A DNA stretch of 50,032 nt from Planctomycetaceae bacterium. GTDB lineage: Bacteria > Planctomycetota > Planctomycetia > Planctomycetales > Planctomycetaceae. Under the pieces are notes generated by a model. It did no database searches and was not told the DNA's origin. It was given only the letters and a program-made list of their open reading frames with translations. The stretch spans positions 1 to 50,032 of the forward strand of contig JAKFUF010000208.1 in NCBI GenBank assembly GCA_021732845.1. The letters run 5' to 3'. Both the position numbers and the translations under genes were made by a program. Of this stretch, positions 24,393 through 31,810 are shown one piece after another. Position 1 is the stretch's first letter; every line of letters begins with the position of its first letter.

Positions 24393-24502
24393 AGGGAGAA
24401 CAGTATTTGCCAGCCTAACAAGGATTTATCCATCATGGCTCAACAAACATCGCTTCAAAAATCCTTTCTACCGAAAAAATGGAGGTCAAAAAAGGTGACA
24501 CG

Positions 24503-25270
24503 TCACAATTCTTGAGCTTTAGCCCCGGCATCCTCCTCCACCGCTTCCTCCACGGTTCCGTCGTCGTCCTCCTCGGCCTCTTCTCCCCAACATTCATCGG
24601 GATGCTGCGCGGTCACACCGTGGAGCATGGCCCACATGGAGATTCCCTCGGCGAAGATGGCGATGGGGATTAATGCCCCATAGCCGAGTTGGAAGGCGAT
24701 GATCGCGGTGACGGTCGTGGGGACCATCAACGTCGGGAACAAAAGACCCGCCACGCTGTTGAAGCCGGTGGGGACGGGCGGCCAGATGTCGTGTTTGCGG
24801 TAGGCGTTGACGGTGCTGTCGACCCAGATCTTGAGACCGTGTCGCCGCGCCTTCAGGGCTCCGAGCCACGGGACGACCGCCAAGAGCACAATGCCCGTGG
24901 CTGCCGTCATGCCCAGCGGCACGAGGTCGGCCATTGGCTGGTTGCCGAACAGGGCGACGAGGAACAGCAGGCTGCCTGTCAGCAGGAAGGCCGCGACCGT
25001 GACCCGCCACAGACCGGCGGCGAGATAGAACCAGAAGCAGGCGACGCCCCGTCCGCGGTGGGGGTCGCGACGGAGGAGCCACAGGGCGGTTTGGAAATCG
25101 CTCCAGCCGAACTTGCTGCAGGCGACAGCGATGCCGAAGGCGGGGCGGGCGGTGAGTTCGTAGATCAGAAAGCCAATCCCGATCACCGCGCCCCAGGTGA
25201 CATGCTCCGTCCACCCCGGATGCTCCGCGGGTTCGTCGTCCGGGGCGAGCGTGGTGAGCAGGTCAGCCAT
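24503..25270 (-). CDS. Hypothetical multi-spanning membrane protein
   Basis: A 255-residue protein with about five hydrophobic segments (WGAVIGIGFLIYELTARPAF, ACFWFYLAAGLWRVTVAAFL then LLTGSLLFLVALF, LGMTAATGIVLLAVVPWLGA, GLLFPTLMVPTTVTAIIAFQ, LIPIAIFAEGISMWAMLHGV). The cytoplasmic C-terminus is very acidic (EEAEEDDDGTVEEAVEEDAG). It begins only 10 bases after the hflX stop and is presumably in the same operon. No family recognised; function unknown. Confidence 0.75.
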   Translation of the reverse strand: MADLLTTLAPDDEPAEHPGWTEHVTWGAVIGIGFLIYELTARPAFGIAVACSKFGWSDFQTALWLLRRDPHRGRGVACFWFYLAAGLWRVTVAAFLLTGSLLFLVALFGNQPMADLVPLGMTAATGIVLLAVVPWLGALKARRHGLKIWVDSTVNAYRKHDIWPPVPTGFNSVAGLLFPTLMVPTTVTAIIAFQLGYGALIPIAIFAEGISMWAMLHGVTAQHPDECWGEEAEEDDDGTVEEAVEEDAGAKAQEL

Positions 25271-25280
25271 TCAAGCACGT

Positions 25281-26687
25281 TCACAAGGTGACAGTGGCGC
25301 CTTGAGCCACTTCGCTGTCGGCATCGTGAGTCGCTGCCCCATTGGAATTCACAGCCACACCCGTCGGCAAGCTTCCATGAGTTGATCCGTTCACCTCCCT
25401 CTCGTGCGTCACATGCACCTGCACATCCTCCGTGGGGATCGATGCCAGAAACTTCCGGGCGATGCGGCAATGGATTGTCACCCGCTCGTCGGCGTAGTCC
25501 TGGCCGGTCACTTCGGCATGCTCGGCCAGGTACGAGAACAGGCGTCCGTTGGCGACGTTGGTCTCCAGATCGGCGTGGACATAGCCACCGCTCAGGCGGT
25601 CCATAACCATCTGCTTCAACTGGTCGAGCCCTGTCTTCTGGAAGGCGCTGACCGTGACAGAATCCGCGTGCGTGGCTCGCAGCACATCCAGGTACGACCG
25701 GTCTTCCACGGCATCGGACTTGTTGAGCACCAGAATCGCCTGGCTGCCATCAATGCCAATTTCCTTCAGCACCTCGTTGACCGTTTGGATCTGATGTTCG
25801 GCCGCCGGGTGGCTGGCATCGACCACATGCAATAGCAGGTCCGCGTGCCGAGCCTCTTCCAAGGTTGAACGGAACGAAGCCACGAGGTTGTGCGGCAGGT
25901 TGCGGATGAAACCGACCGTGTCGCTCAGCAGCACCGTGCCCCAATGCGGGACCTTCCACGAACGGGTCCGCGTGTCGAGCGTGGCAAACAGTTGGTTGGC
26001 CACATAGACATCGGCACCGGTCAGCGCGTTCATCAGCGTGCTTTTGCCGGCATTGGTGTAGCCGACCAGCGAGACCGTGAGCTGATTGTGACGCTGGGCC
26101 ACCATCCGCTCGCGGCGCAACTCGACCACTTTCAGTTTGGCCTGAAGTTCGGTGACGCGGACATCGACCAGCCGACGGTCCGTTTCCAATTGCTGTTCGC
26201 CTGAGCCACGGGCGTTGACGTTGCCCGTGATGCGGTCCAAGTGGCCCCACATCCGCTTCAGCCGCGGACGCATGTAGAGCAACTGCGCGAGTTCGACCTG
26301 CAGGTGCGACTCGGTGGTGCGGGCGTGCGTGGCGAAGATGGACAGAATCAGCTCGTTGCGGTCGACGATCATCACGCCCAGAGCCTCTTCGAGGCTCTTG
26401 AGCTGACCGGGGCTCAGCCCCGTGTCGAACACCACCATCTTGGCATCGTGCAGGTGGACCAGGTTTTTGAGTTCCTGAACCTTGCCCTTGCCGAGATAGG
26501 TCTTGTTGTCGGGCTCCTGCCGGTTTTGCACGAGCGACGCGACGACCTCGACACCCGCCGTCTCCGCCAGACCACGCAACTCTTCGAGGGGCTCGCGTTC
26601 TGCCACGGGTTCGTCCGTCAGGACCACGCCTGCGAGAATCGCGCGTTGATAATTGACCTTGAGTTCGACGCGTTTGGGATCAGACAA
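25281..26687 (-). CDS. hflX: GTPase HflX
   Basis: A 468-residue ribosome-associated GTPase. The N-terminal HflX domain includes NRQEPDNKTYLGKGKVQELK and DTGLSPGQLKSLEEALG, then the Gly-rich segment DRITGNVNARGSGEQQLETD (the family's glycine-rich box in a degenerate form). A coiled helix leads to the G domain: G1 GYTNAGKST, G3 DTVGF, G4 NKSD. HflX splits stalled 70S ribosomes after heat stress. A C-terminal Ser/Thr/Ala tail of some 40 residues is longer than usual. It is upstream of a membrane protein gene. Confidence 0.96.
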   Translation of the reverse strand: MSDPKRVELKVNYQRAILAGVVLTDEPVAEREPLEELRGLAETAGVEVVASLVQNRQEPDNKTYLGKGKVQELKNLVHLHDAKMVVFDTGLSPGQLKSLEEALGVMIVDRNELILSIFATHARTTESHLQVELAQLLYMRPRLKRMWGHLDRITGNVNARGSGEQQLETDRRLVDVRVTELQAKLKVVELRRERMVAQRHNQLTVSLVGYTNAGKSTLMNALTGADVYVANQLFATLDTRTRSWKVPHWGTVLLSDTVGFIRNLPHNLVASFRSTLEEARHADLLLHVVDASHPAAEHQIQTVNEVLKEIGIDGSQAILVLNKSDAVEDRSYLDVLRATHADSVTVSAFQKTGLDQLKQMVMDRLSGGYVHADLETNVANGRLFSYLAEHAEVTGQDYADERVTIHCRIARKFLASIPTEDVQVHVTHEREVNGSTHGSLPTGVAVNSNGAATHDADSEVAQGATVTL

Positions 26688-27195
26688 GGATTGATGACCT
26701 CAAGTGGGCCAGGAAATTTGAAATTCAGGGTTGCGTGGTGGCTGGCCGCGAGAACACGCGACACTCACCGCAGATTCACCAATTTCACCGGAATTGTAGG
26801 CAGGCATGCCCGTCGGGACAACGCGACTTTTTGACATCGACTGCCAGTGGGCGTGTGTGCCGCTTGATGGGTGGAGCGTTCGCGCCTGACTCAAAGCATC
26901 TGCTGAGTGGTAGTTGGGACGATGCGATCCGCGGTTGGCAGCTTGCTTAAACGCGTGGACTGTGCCTGCCAGGAAAGCTGTGACGGCAGCTTCGCTTTTT
27001 CGCAAGAATGTCGCAGTGAACTGCCCCATTGTGTGTGAACTACCGTCTTTGCGATGCCTGCGGATTTTACGGATTCTGCCGTGAAAACCGCCGATATTAA
27101 CAGCATCGCCGGGAGCGCTCGAACGGACGCGTTCGCGACCCGGACACCCTCTCCGCCCCAGACGGGAGGGTCCGCATCACACAGGGGGACAGTTC
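26688..27195. other. Intergenic region, 508 bp
   Basis: No complete gene. It contains a WD40-like relic (26841-26950), a weak hairpin with T-run at about 26975-27000 (AAGCTG/CAGCTT), and the promoter and SD (AGGGGGA, 27184-27190) of the lipoprotein gene that follows. The hflX promoter should lie near 26700-26800. Confidence 0.5.
26841..26950 (+). pseudogene. WD40-repeat relic
   Basis: A frame ending at 26950 reads SGRVCRLMGGAFAPDSKHLL then SGSWDDAIRGWQLA. This is recognisable as the end of a WD40 domain (S-P-D-x-K-x-x-L-S-G-S-W-D-x-x-I-R-x-W), with an apparent deletion of the G-H-x-x-x-V segment between LMG and GAF. The preceding coding sequence is missing; no start is plausible. It is a fragment of a lost gene. 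Confidence 0.5.
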
Positions 27196-27504
27196 ATGCG
27201 TAAGATCAGCCTGTTGTTAGGAGCCGCGTTGCTGCTCCCGTTGAGCGTCGGTTGCAGCAAAAGCACACAGATGGTGCGCGGCCAGAGTCCCGTTGACATG
27301 GGCCAATACTCGCCCAACCCCTGTCCAAGCCCCTACGGTGGCGACAGTTACGATCCGTGCGATCCGTTCTGCCGCGGGGGTCGCCAGCCACGGGTGAACT
27401 ACTGGACTCCGCAGGACCTGTCCTATCCGCAGGGACAGCAGCCCGCGATCGTGCAGTATCCGTACTACACGCTCAAAGGTCCGGACTGCTTCTTCCATAA
27501 CTAG
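27196..27504 (+). CDS. Small lipoprotein
   Basis: A 102-residue protein: signal sequence ISLLLGAALLLPLSVGC with the lipobox LSVGC, so Cys20 is expected to be lipidated. The mature part is Pro/Tyr/Gly-rich (PNPCPSPYGGDSYDPCDPFC) and ends YPYYTLKGPDCFFHN. SD AGGGGGA precedes the ATG. The style is common in planctomycetes, and it is unrelated in sequence to the 31-kb lipoprotein. A terminator-like hairpin follows at 27707. Confidence 0.82.
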   Translation: MRKISLLLGAALLLPLSVGCSKSTQMVRGQSPVDMGQYSPNPCPSPYGGDSYDPCDPFCRGGRQPRVNYWTPQDLSYPQGQQPAIVQYPYYTLKGPDCFFHN

Positions 27505-27800
27505 GTGCCCTGCGTGTGTCCGGGACACCGCCAGCGGATCTGGCGTGAGCACCCAGCGAGCGGATCCGCGACAGATGCCCCGGAATCAAGCAATGTCATA
27601 TGTGGCTCGACTCCTGACGTGTTGTCTTCTGAGCCACGGATGGCTCGGGGACAACGTGGCTGAACCCAGGCCACCAGTCGTCAATTGAGTCCTGCCATTT
27701 TCACGCAACCGGCCCCCTGGCTCCCGCCCCAGGCAGGGCCGGTTTTCGTATTTCAGTTCCGTTTTTAAAAAAATGTTGATCCAACCGGCTTTGGGGACGC
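27505..27800. other. Intergenic region, 296 bp
   Basis: Holds several GC-rich small palindromes and the strong terminator at 27707-27755. No gene recognised. Confidence 0.5.
27707..27755 (+). terminator. Rho-independent terminator-like hairpin
   Basis: Stem AACCGGCCC (27707-27715) pairs with GGGCCGGTT (27736-27744) around a 20-base loop that contains its own CCTGG/CCAGG pairing. It is followed by TTCGTATTT. It could end the 27196-27504 transcript. Confidence 0.6.
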
Positions 27801-28751
27801 ATGATGGTCATCGGGATTTGTCCCACGGTGGATTTTGCCTTCAAGTGTGTGTTCGGAAGCCCCGAACATGTGGCCGTGACGATCCACTTTCTGAACTCGA
27901 TTCTTGTGGGTGGTCCACGGATCTCCCGGGTGGAGTTTCGCCATCCGTTCCTCGAAAAGACGGCAGTGGACGACAAACTGGCAGTTTTGGACATCCTGGC
28001 GACTGACGAGCATGGCCGCCGGCTGAACATCGAAATGCAGACCACGCTGCCGGTCGGCATGTCAAAGAGGCTGGCCTATTACGCTTCCCGACTGTATTCC
28101 GACCAATTGCTCGAGGGGGAGCAATATGCCGACCTGCGCCCCGCAGTCAGCATCTGCGTCCTCACGAAATCGTTGTTTCCCATTTGCCCGGAACTCCATT
28201 TGGATTTTCGGCTGCGGGCGGCGACTGGCCATCTGTTGACGGACGACCTGCAAATTCATCTTCTGGAGTTGCCAAAGCTGCGTGTCACGGCAGAAAATGT
28301 CCGATACGCCAGTCCGATTGAGCAGTGGGGATTCTTTTTCCTGAATGTCCAAAATCTGACAAGCCACGATGTGGCACGGCTCTTTCCAGATCACGAGTTT
28401 TCCGAGGCCGCAGGAGTCCTGCAAATGATTGGGCGCACCCCCGAACAGTTGGCATTGTATGACGCGCGCCTGAAGTTCCAGCGAGACGAAGCTGCGAAGC
28501 TGGACGGTGCACGCCTAGAAGGCAGAGAAGAAGGCAGAGAAGAAGGCAGAGAAGAAGGCAGAGAAGAAGGCAGAGAAGAGGGAAGAGAAGAGGGGCTCCG
28601 CCAGGGCAAGTTGCTCGGCCGAGTCGTATTGCTGCGAGAGTTGCTGGGCGTAACAGACCTCACTCACGCTGAGCTTGACGCCTTAACCGAGGATGAATTG
28701 TCCGCAATGGCAGATGGCCTGCAGACGCAGCTTCGCCATCGCGGCCAATAA
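27801..28751 (+). CDS. PD-(D/E)XK nuclease family (Rpn/PDDEXK_2-like) protein
   Basis: A 316-residue protein of the PDDEXK_2/Rpn recombination-promoting nuclease type. The N-terminus GICPTVDFAFKCVFGSPEHV is the typical D-x-x-F-K-x-x-F-G start of the family. The catalytic core is VLDILATDEHGRRLNIEMQ (D...E-x-Q). The middle (QWGFFFLNVQNLTSHDVARL) and C-terminal helices match family organisation. Six EGRE units (a 12-bp minisatellite) form a charged linker before LRQGKLLGRVVLLRELLG. Members are linked to mobile DNA and plasmid/transposon dynamics. The gene's C-terminal part is duplicated just downstream. Confidence 0.88.
   Translation: MMVIGICPTVDFAFKCVFGSPEHVAVTIHFLNSILVGGPRISRVEFRHPFLEKTAVDDKLAVLDILATDEHGRRLNIEMQTTLPVGMSKRLAYYASRLYSDQLLEGEQYADLRPAVSICVLTKSLFPICPELHLDFRLRAATGHLLTDDLQIHLLELPKLRVTAENVRYASPIEQWGFFFLNVQNLTSHDVARLFPDHEFSEAAGVLQMIGRTPEQLALYDARLKFQRDEAAKLDGARLEGREEGREEGREEGREEGREEGREEGLRQGKLLGRVVLLRELLGVTDLTHAELDALTEDELSAMADGLQTQLRHRGQ
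28518..28589 (+). repeat. 12-bp coding minisatellite
   Basis: Five exact GAAGGCAGAGAA units and one degenerate unit, in frame with the nuclease gene, encoding (EGRE)6. The unit length is a multiple of three, so changes in copy number keep the frame. Confidence 0.95.
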
Positions 28752-28843
28752 CGGCATCGAAAAGAGAATCGGCAGGGCATCGGCGCGATTCACTCCCGGT
28801 TTGCCTCATTCTCCGCAGCCAGCGCCACGGCTCTTTCCAGACC

Positions 28844-29152
28844 ATGAGTTCCGAAGCGGCAGGATTCGTGCAAATGATCGCGCGCACCCCCGAACAGCAG
28901 GCATTGTACGACGCGCGCCTGAAGTTCCAGCGAGACGAAGCCGCAAAGTTGGAGGGTGCTCGCCTTGAAGGTAGAGCGGAAGGTGAAAAAGAGGGGCTTC
29001 GCTTGGGCGTGTTGATTGGCCGGATCCTGACGCTAGGTGAATACTTGGATGTGAAGACCCTTGGACACGTGGAACTTGCTGTTCTCAGTGAATGCGAATT
29101 GTCCGCAATGGCAGATGGCCTGCAGAGTCAGCTTCGCCTTCGCGGCCAATAA
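28844..29152 (+). pseudogene. Truncated duplicate of the nuclease C-terminus
   Basis: A 102-codon open frame, starting MSSEAAGFVQMIARTPEQQA, closely matches the C-terminal 115 residues of the upstream nuclease (TPEQLALYDARLKFQRDEAA; DELSAMADGLQTQLRHRGQ in the parent). It lacks the whole nuclease core, so it cannot be a nuclease. It arose from the tandem duplication described above. It might still be translated. Confidence 0.75.
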
Positions 29153-29190
29153 CGGCTTCGGGAAGAGAATTGGCAGGGCATGCGCCGGGT

Positions 29191-30645
29191 TCACTCCGGG
29201 TTTGCCTCATTCTCCTCAGCCAGGGACTTCCAGCGCTCGCGGAAGGTCTGGCCGGAGGGGGCCGGGAAATCGCGGATCTTGGTCCAACCGGCCAGTGGTC
29301 CAGGAAGCCGCGTCAGCCAGCCGTCTTTGGCAAACCAGGGGAGCACGCGTGCCGCCCAGCGGGTCAGCGTGGTGTAGAGCCACGGCGACCGCATCATCTT
29401 CGCCCACATTCGGTAGATGAATTCCTCGCCGCGCGGGGCGATGTGGGTCTCGTGCTGAGCGGCCCGGTTGCGGACCAGCAGTTCCGGAATCTGGATCTTG
29501 ACCGGGCAGGCGGCCTGGCAGGCGCCGCACAGGCTGGACGCATGTGGCTGGTGATAATTGTCTTTGAGACCGTCAAACAGCGGGGTGATCACCGCGCCAA
29601 TCGGTCCGGAATAGGTGCCGCCATAGGCGTGGCCACCCACCTTGCGGTAAACCGGGCAGATGTTCAGGCACGCGCCGCAGCGGATGCAGAACAGGCTCTC
29701 GCGCATCGGCGACCCAAGGATCTTCGAGCGGCCGTTGTCCAGCAGGACCAGATGTGTCTCTTCCGGCCCGTCGCCCTCATCGGGCTTGCGCGGCCCGGTG
29801 ATCATTGAGGCGTAGATGGACATCTTCTGACCGGTCGCCGCCCGCGCCAGCACCTTCAGAAAAATCGGCAAATCTGACAGTTTGGGAATGACCTTCTCGA
29901 TCCCCACAATGCTCACAACGATCTTCGGAACGCTCGAGGTCAGGCGGGCATTGCCCTCGTTGGAGATCACGACAACCGTACCGGTCTCGGCGATCAGGAA
30001 ATTACCGCCGGTGATTCCCAGTTCCGACTCGCGAAATTTCTGCCGCAGGTGGCCCCGCGCAAACTGCGCCATGACGTGCGGCTCATCGGTAAGCTGCGTG
30101 CCGAACCGGTCATTCAACACATCCCGCATCTCTTCCGCGGTCTTGTGCAGGGCCGGTCCCACCAGGTGCGAAGGCCGCTCGCCGGCGACCTGGATGATGA
30201 ACTCGCCGAAATCGGTCTCGGTGACCTCGACGCCGCACTTTTCCAGATGGGCGTTGAGGTGAATCTCTTCGGTGACCATCGACTTGGATTTAACGACCCG
30301 TTTGACGCCCCGGTCGCGAATGATCTTGGCGACAATGGCGTTCGCCTCATCGCCGTCCGCGGCAAAATGCACATGTCCGCCACGCGCCAGAATCGAGCGT
30401 TCCAACTGTTCGAGATGCTCGTCGAGATGGGCCAGGGTTTCGTCCTTGATGGCCCGCGCCTTGTCCCGCAGCAGAGATGATCCCGGCAGCTTTTCAAAGG
30501 CCGTCCGGTTTCCCAATGCCAACGTTTCGCCCAGGCGGCTCAAAGCCAGTTGCAGATTGGGAGACGCCATCGCCTCGGCCGAGGCTTCCATGAACTCGTG
30601 GTGCTCGTGGATGGCGAATCTGGAGGTCGCGGTTTTGGAGGTCAT
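29191..30645 (-). CDS. lutB: LutB-type lactate-utilisation iron-sulfur protein
   Basis: A 484-residue protein (start MTSKTATSRF at 30645) of the LutB/YkgF family. The LUD domain contains ARGGHVHFAADGDEANAIVA, KSKSMVTEEIHLN and ISNEGNARLTSSVPK. The C-terminal ferredoxin part has two 4Fe-4S sites, CIRCGACLNICPVY and CGACQAACPVK. LutABC oxidises L-lactate in Bacillus; LutB is the electron-transfer subunit. Neither LutA nor LutC is encoded beside it in this window, so it is an orphan here. It is convergent with the nuclease gene, and its last codons are included in the tandem duplication. Confidence 0.9.
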   Translation of the reverse strand: MTSKTATSRFAIHEHHEFMEASAEAMASPNLQLALSRLGETLALGNRTAFEKLPGSSLLRDKARAIKDETLAHLDEHLEQLERSILARGGHVHFAADGDEANAIVAKIIRDRGVKRVVKSKSMVTEEIHLNAHLEKCGVEVTETDFGEFIIQVAGERPSHLVGPALHKTAEEMRDVLNDRFGTQLTDEPHVMAQFARGHLRQKFRESELGITGGNFLIAETGTVVVISNEGNARLTSSVPKIVVSIVGIEKVIPKLSDLPIFLKVLARAATGQKMSIYASMITGPRKPDEGDGPEETHLVLLDNGRSKILGSPMRESLFCIRCGACLNICPVYRKVGGHAYGGTYSGPIGAVITPLFDGLKDNYHQPHASSLCGACQAACPVKIQIPELLVRNRAAQHETHIAPRGEEFIYRMWAKMMRSPWLYTTLTRWAARVLPWFAKDGWLTRLPGPLAGWTKIRDFPAPSGQTFRERWKSLAEENEANPE

Positions 30646-30769
30646 GCCGAAGGCGCAGCGGTGCCAAGCGATGCAAACTGGCAACATCGCCGTTTGCCTG
30701 AAGGCGAATCATGACCTATTCGTTGAGGACGCGAAAGTCGGCGGCAGAACTGGAAAGCAGGGAATCGTG

Positions 30770-30913
30770 ATGGACACAATCAATTTCTACATGGGCTTCT
30801 ATCAGAAGTTCCTCTACGATGCCTGGGAGAACATGACGCCGACGCAGTATGGACTCCTGCTGACGGCCATCGCTGTTACAGGCTATGCGCTGATGAAGTC
30901 CGGAGCGAAATGA
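30770..30913 (+). CDS. Small membrane protein, 47 residues
   Basis: The ATG at 30770 has GGGA 8 bases upstream and opens a compact 47-residue frame: MDTINFYMGFYQKFLYDAWE, then a single transmembrane segment QYGLLLTAIAVTGYALM ending KSGAK. It has the amphipathic N-terminus / one helix / short basic end pattern of small membrane proteins. I do not recognise a named family. It lies divergent to lutB and is followed by an intergenic region. Confidence 0.6.
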   Translation: MDTINFYMGFYQKFLYDAWENMTPTQYGLLLTAIAVTGYALMKSGAK

Positions 30914-31290
30914 CTGGACGTGGCTCGCTGCTGCGCCGCAACACCGCTGCGGTCGCTACAACAGTGCCCGCCGACATCTCAAGACCGTTCGTCAGACCGC
31001 GTACGAGTGGTTTGACGGGGGCTTTCGGCAGAGACCGATTTCCTGCATCATCCGGCGCGGGGTTTGAGGTCCCTCAGTTCTGCAGTGACTTCCGGTCGCC
31101 GTGAACTCACAAAAACGACGATGTCAAATCTGGGTCAATCAGATTCCAGGAGTCTGTGACATCTCGCCCCGGTCGGCTCGCTCATCGACCCCTTGGCTGG
31201 TGTCCAGGCAATCCCGACTACGGATATTCTTCTGCGCCAACCGTCCCTCAGGGACGCGTTGCAGCGCGAATCAAAAAGGCATGGAGTGTC
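30914..31290. other. Intergenic region, 377 bp
   Basis: Open frames exist but none has a start with SD and a recognisable product. It holds the promoter of the next lipoprotein gene. Confidence 0.4.
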
Positions 31291-31722
31291 ATGAAGCGAT
31301 TTCTACTTTCTGTCGTGATCGCGGGCCTCCTCCCGATCACTGGCTGCCACTATCGGTCGCGCTCCTACTCGTGCTGCCATGAGTTTACCGGCACTTGTGC
31401 GGCCCCGCGCTGTGCCACCACGGGGCCGGCCACAATTGCCCCGCCGGACGCTGTTCCCTACGACACAATCCCCGCCGACGTGCCCGAGGCCCCTCTGCCA
31501 GTCATCCGGCCAGCCCCGGTGACGGAGCCCGTTGAGGCCCCCAAAGAAACCATTCCCGAGGCCACGCCAAAAGCCCCGGCCAACCCGCCAGCACCCGCCG
31601 CCGACCCGGAGAAGCTGAAGGGGCCGGATGGGGCCGAGGCGGCGCAGATCCCCGAGATCGAGGCTGAAGAGACGGAGCGTGTCAGCAGCAACACCCTGGC
31701 ACCGCCGACTGTCGAAGAGTGA
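31291..31722 (+). CDS. Lipoprotein with Pro/Glu/Ala-rich tail
   Basis: A 143-residue protein from the ATG at 31291 with GGAG 5-8 bases upstream. The signal sequence RFLLSVVIAGLLPITGC has the lipobox ITGC. The mature region has several Cys (SYSCCHEFTGTCAAPRC) and then a low-complexity Pro/Glu/Ala-rich tail (EAPKETIPEATPKAPANPP), likely unfolded and spacer-like. Surface location is inferred. No family recognised. Confidence 0.75.
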   Translation: MKRFLLSVVIAGLLPITGCHYRSRSYSCCHEFTGTCAAPRCATTGPATIAPPDAVPYDTIPADVPEAPLPVIRPAPVTEPVEAPKETIPEATPKAPANPPAPAADPEKLKGPDGAEAAQIPEIEAEETERVSSNTLAPPTVEE

Positions 31723-31810
31723 TGCGGTGCGATCATGCCAGCCCGATGGGACCAGTCGGGCTGGTCACGGTTGCGTGTGGTGATGACTTGCACCCGTGTT
31801 GTCGAGAGCC

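Larger units (their letters stand above)
20373..24420 (-). mobile_element. Integron-type gene cassette cluster without integrase (CALIN)
   Basis: Eight small minus-strand genes alternate with attC-like sites, all in the same orientation (minus strand: gene, then RYYYAAC...GTTRRRY). The best sites start GCCTAACAAGCGGTTCAACC and end GGTTAACC-TGGTC-GTTAGGC, the R''/L''/L'/R' arrangement of attC sites. Intergenic gaps are short and the genes are of mixed composition, as in cassette arrays. In an integron, intI would lie at the 24.4-kb end; the genes there are a membrane protein and HflX, so no integrase is present in the window. Planctomycete integrons have been described in other genera. Confidence 0.85.
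28374..29223. repeat. Tandem duplication of nuclease 3' end plus lutB tail
   Basis: Unit 1 (28374-28825, 452 bp) and unit 2 (28826-29223, 398 bp) are clearly homologous. Each begins CACGGCTCTTTCC and ends near GCAGCCAG/CTCAGCCAG. Each carries the last ~115 codons of the nuclease gene, the same intergenic segment and the 3' end of lutB. Unit 2 is shorter because it has few of the 12-bp repeats. Unit 1 therefore contains an 11-residue lutB tail remnant (AAENEANRE). Confidence 0.85.
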
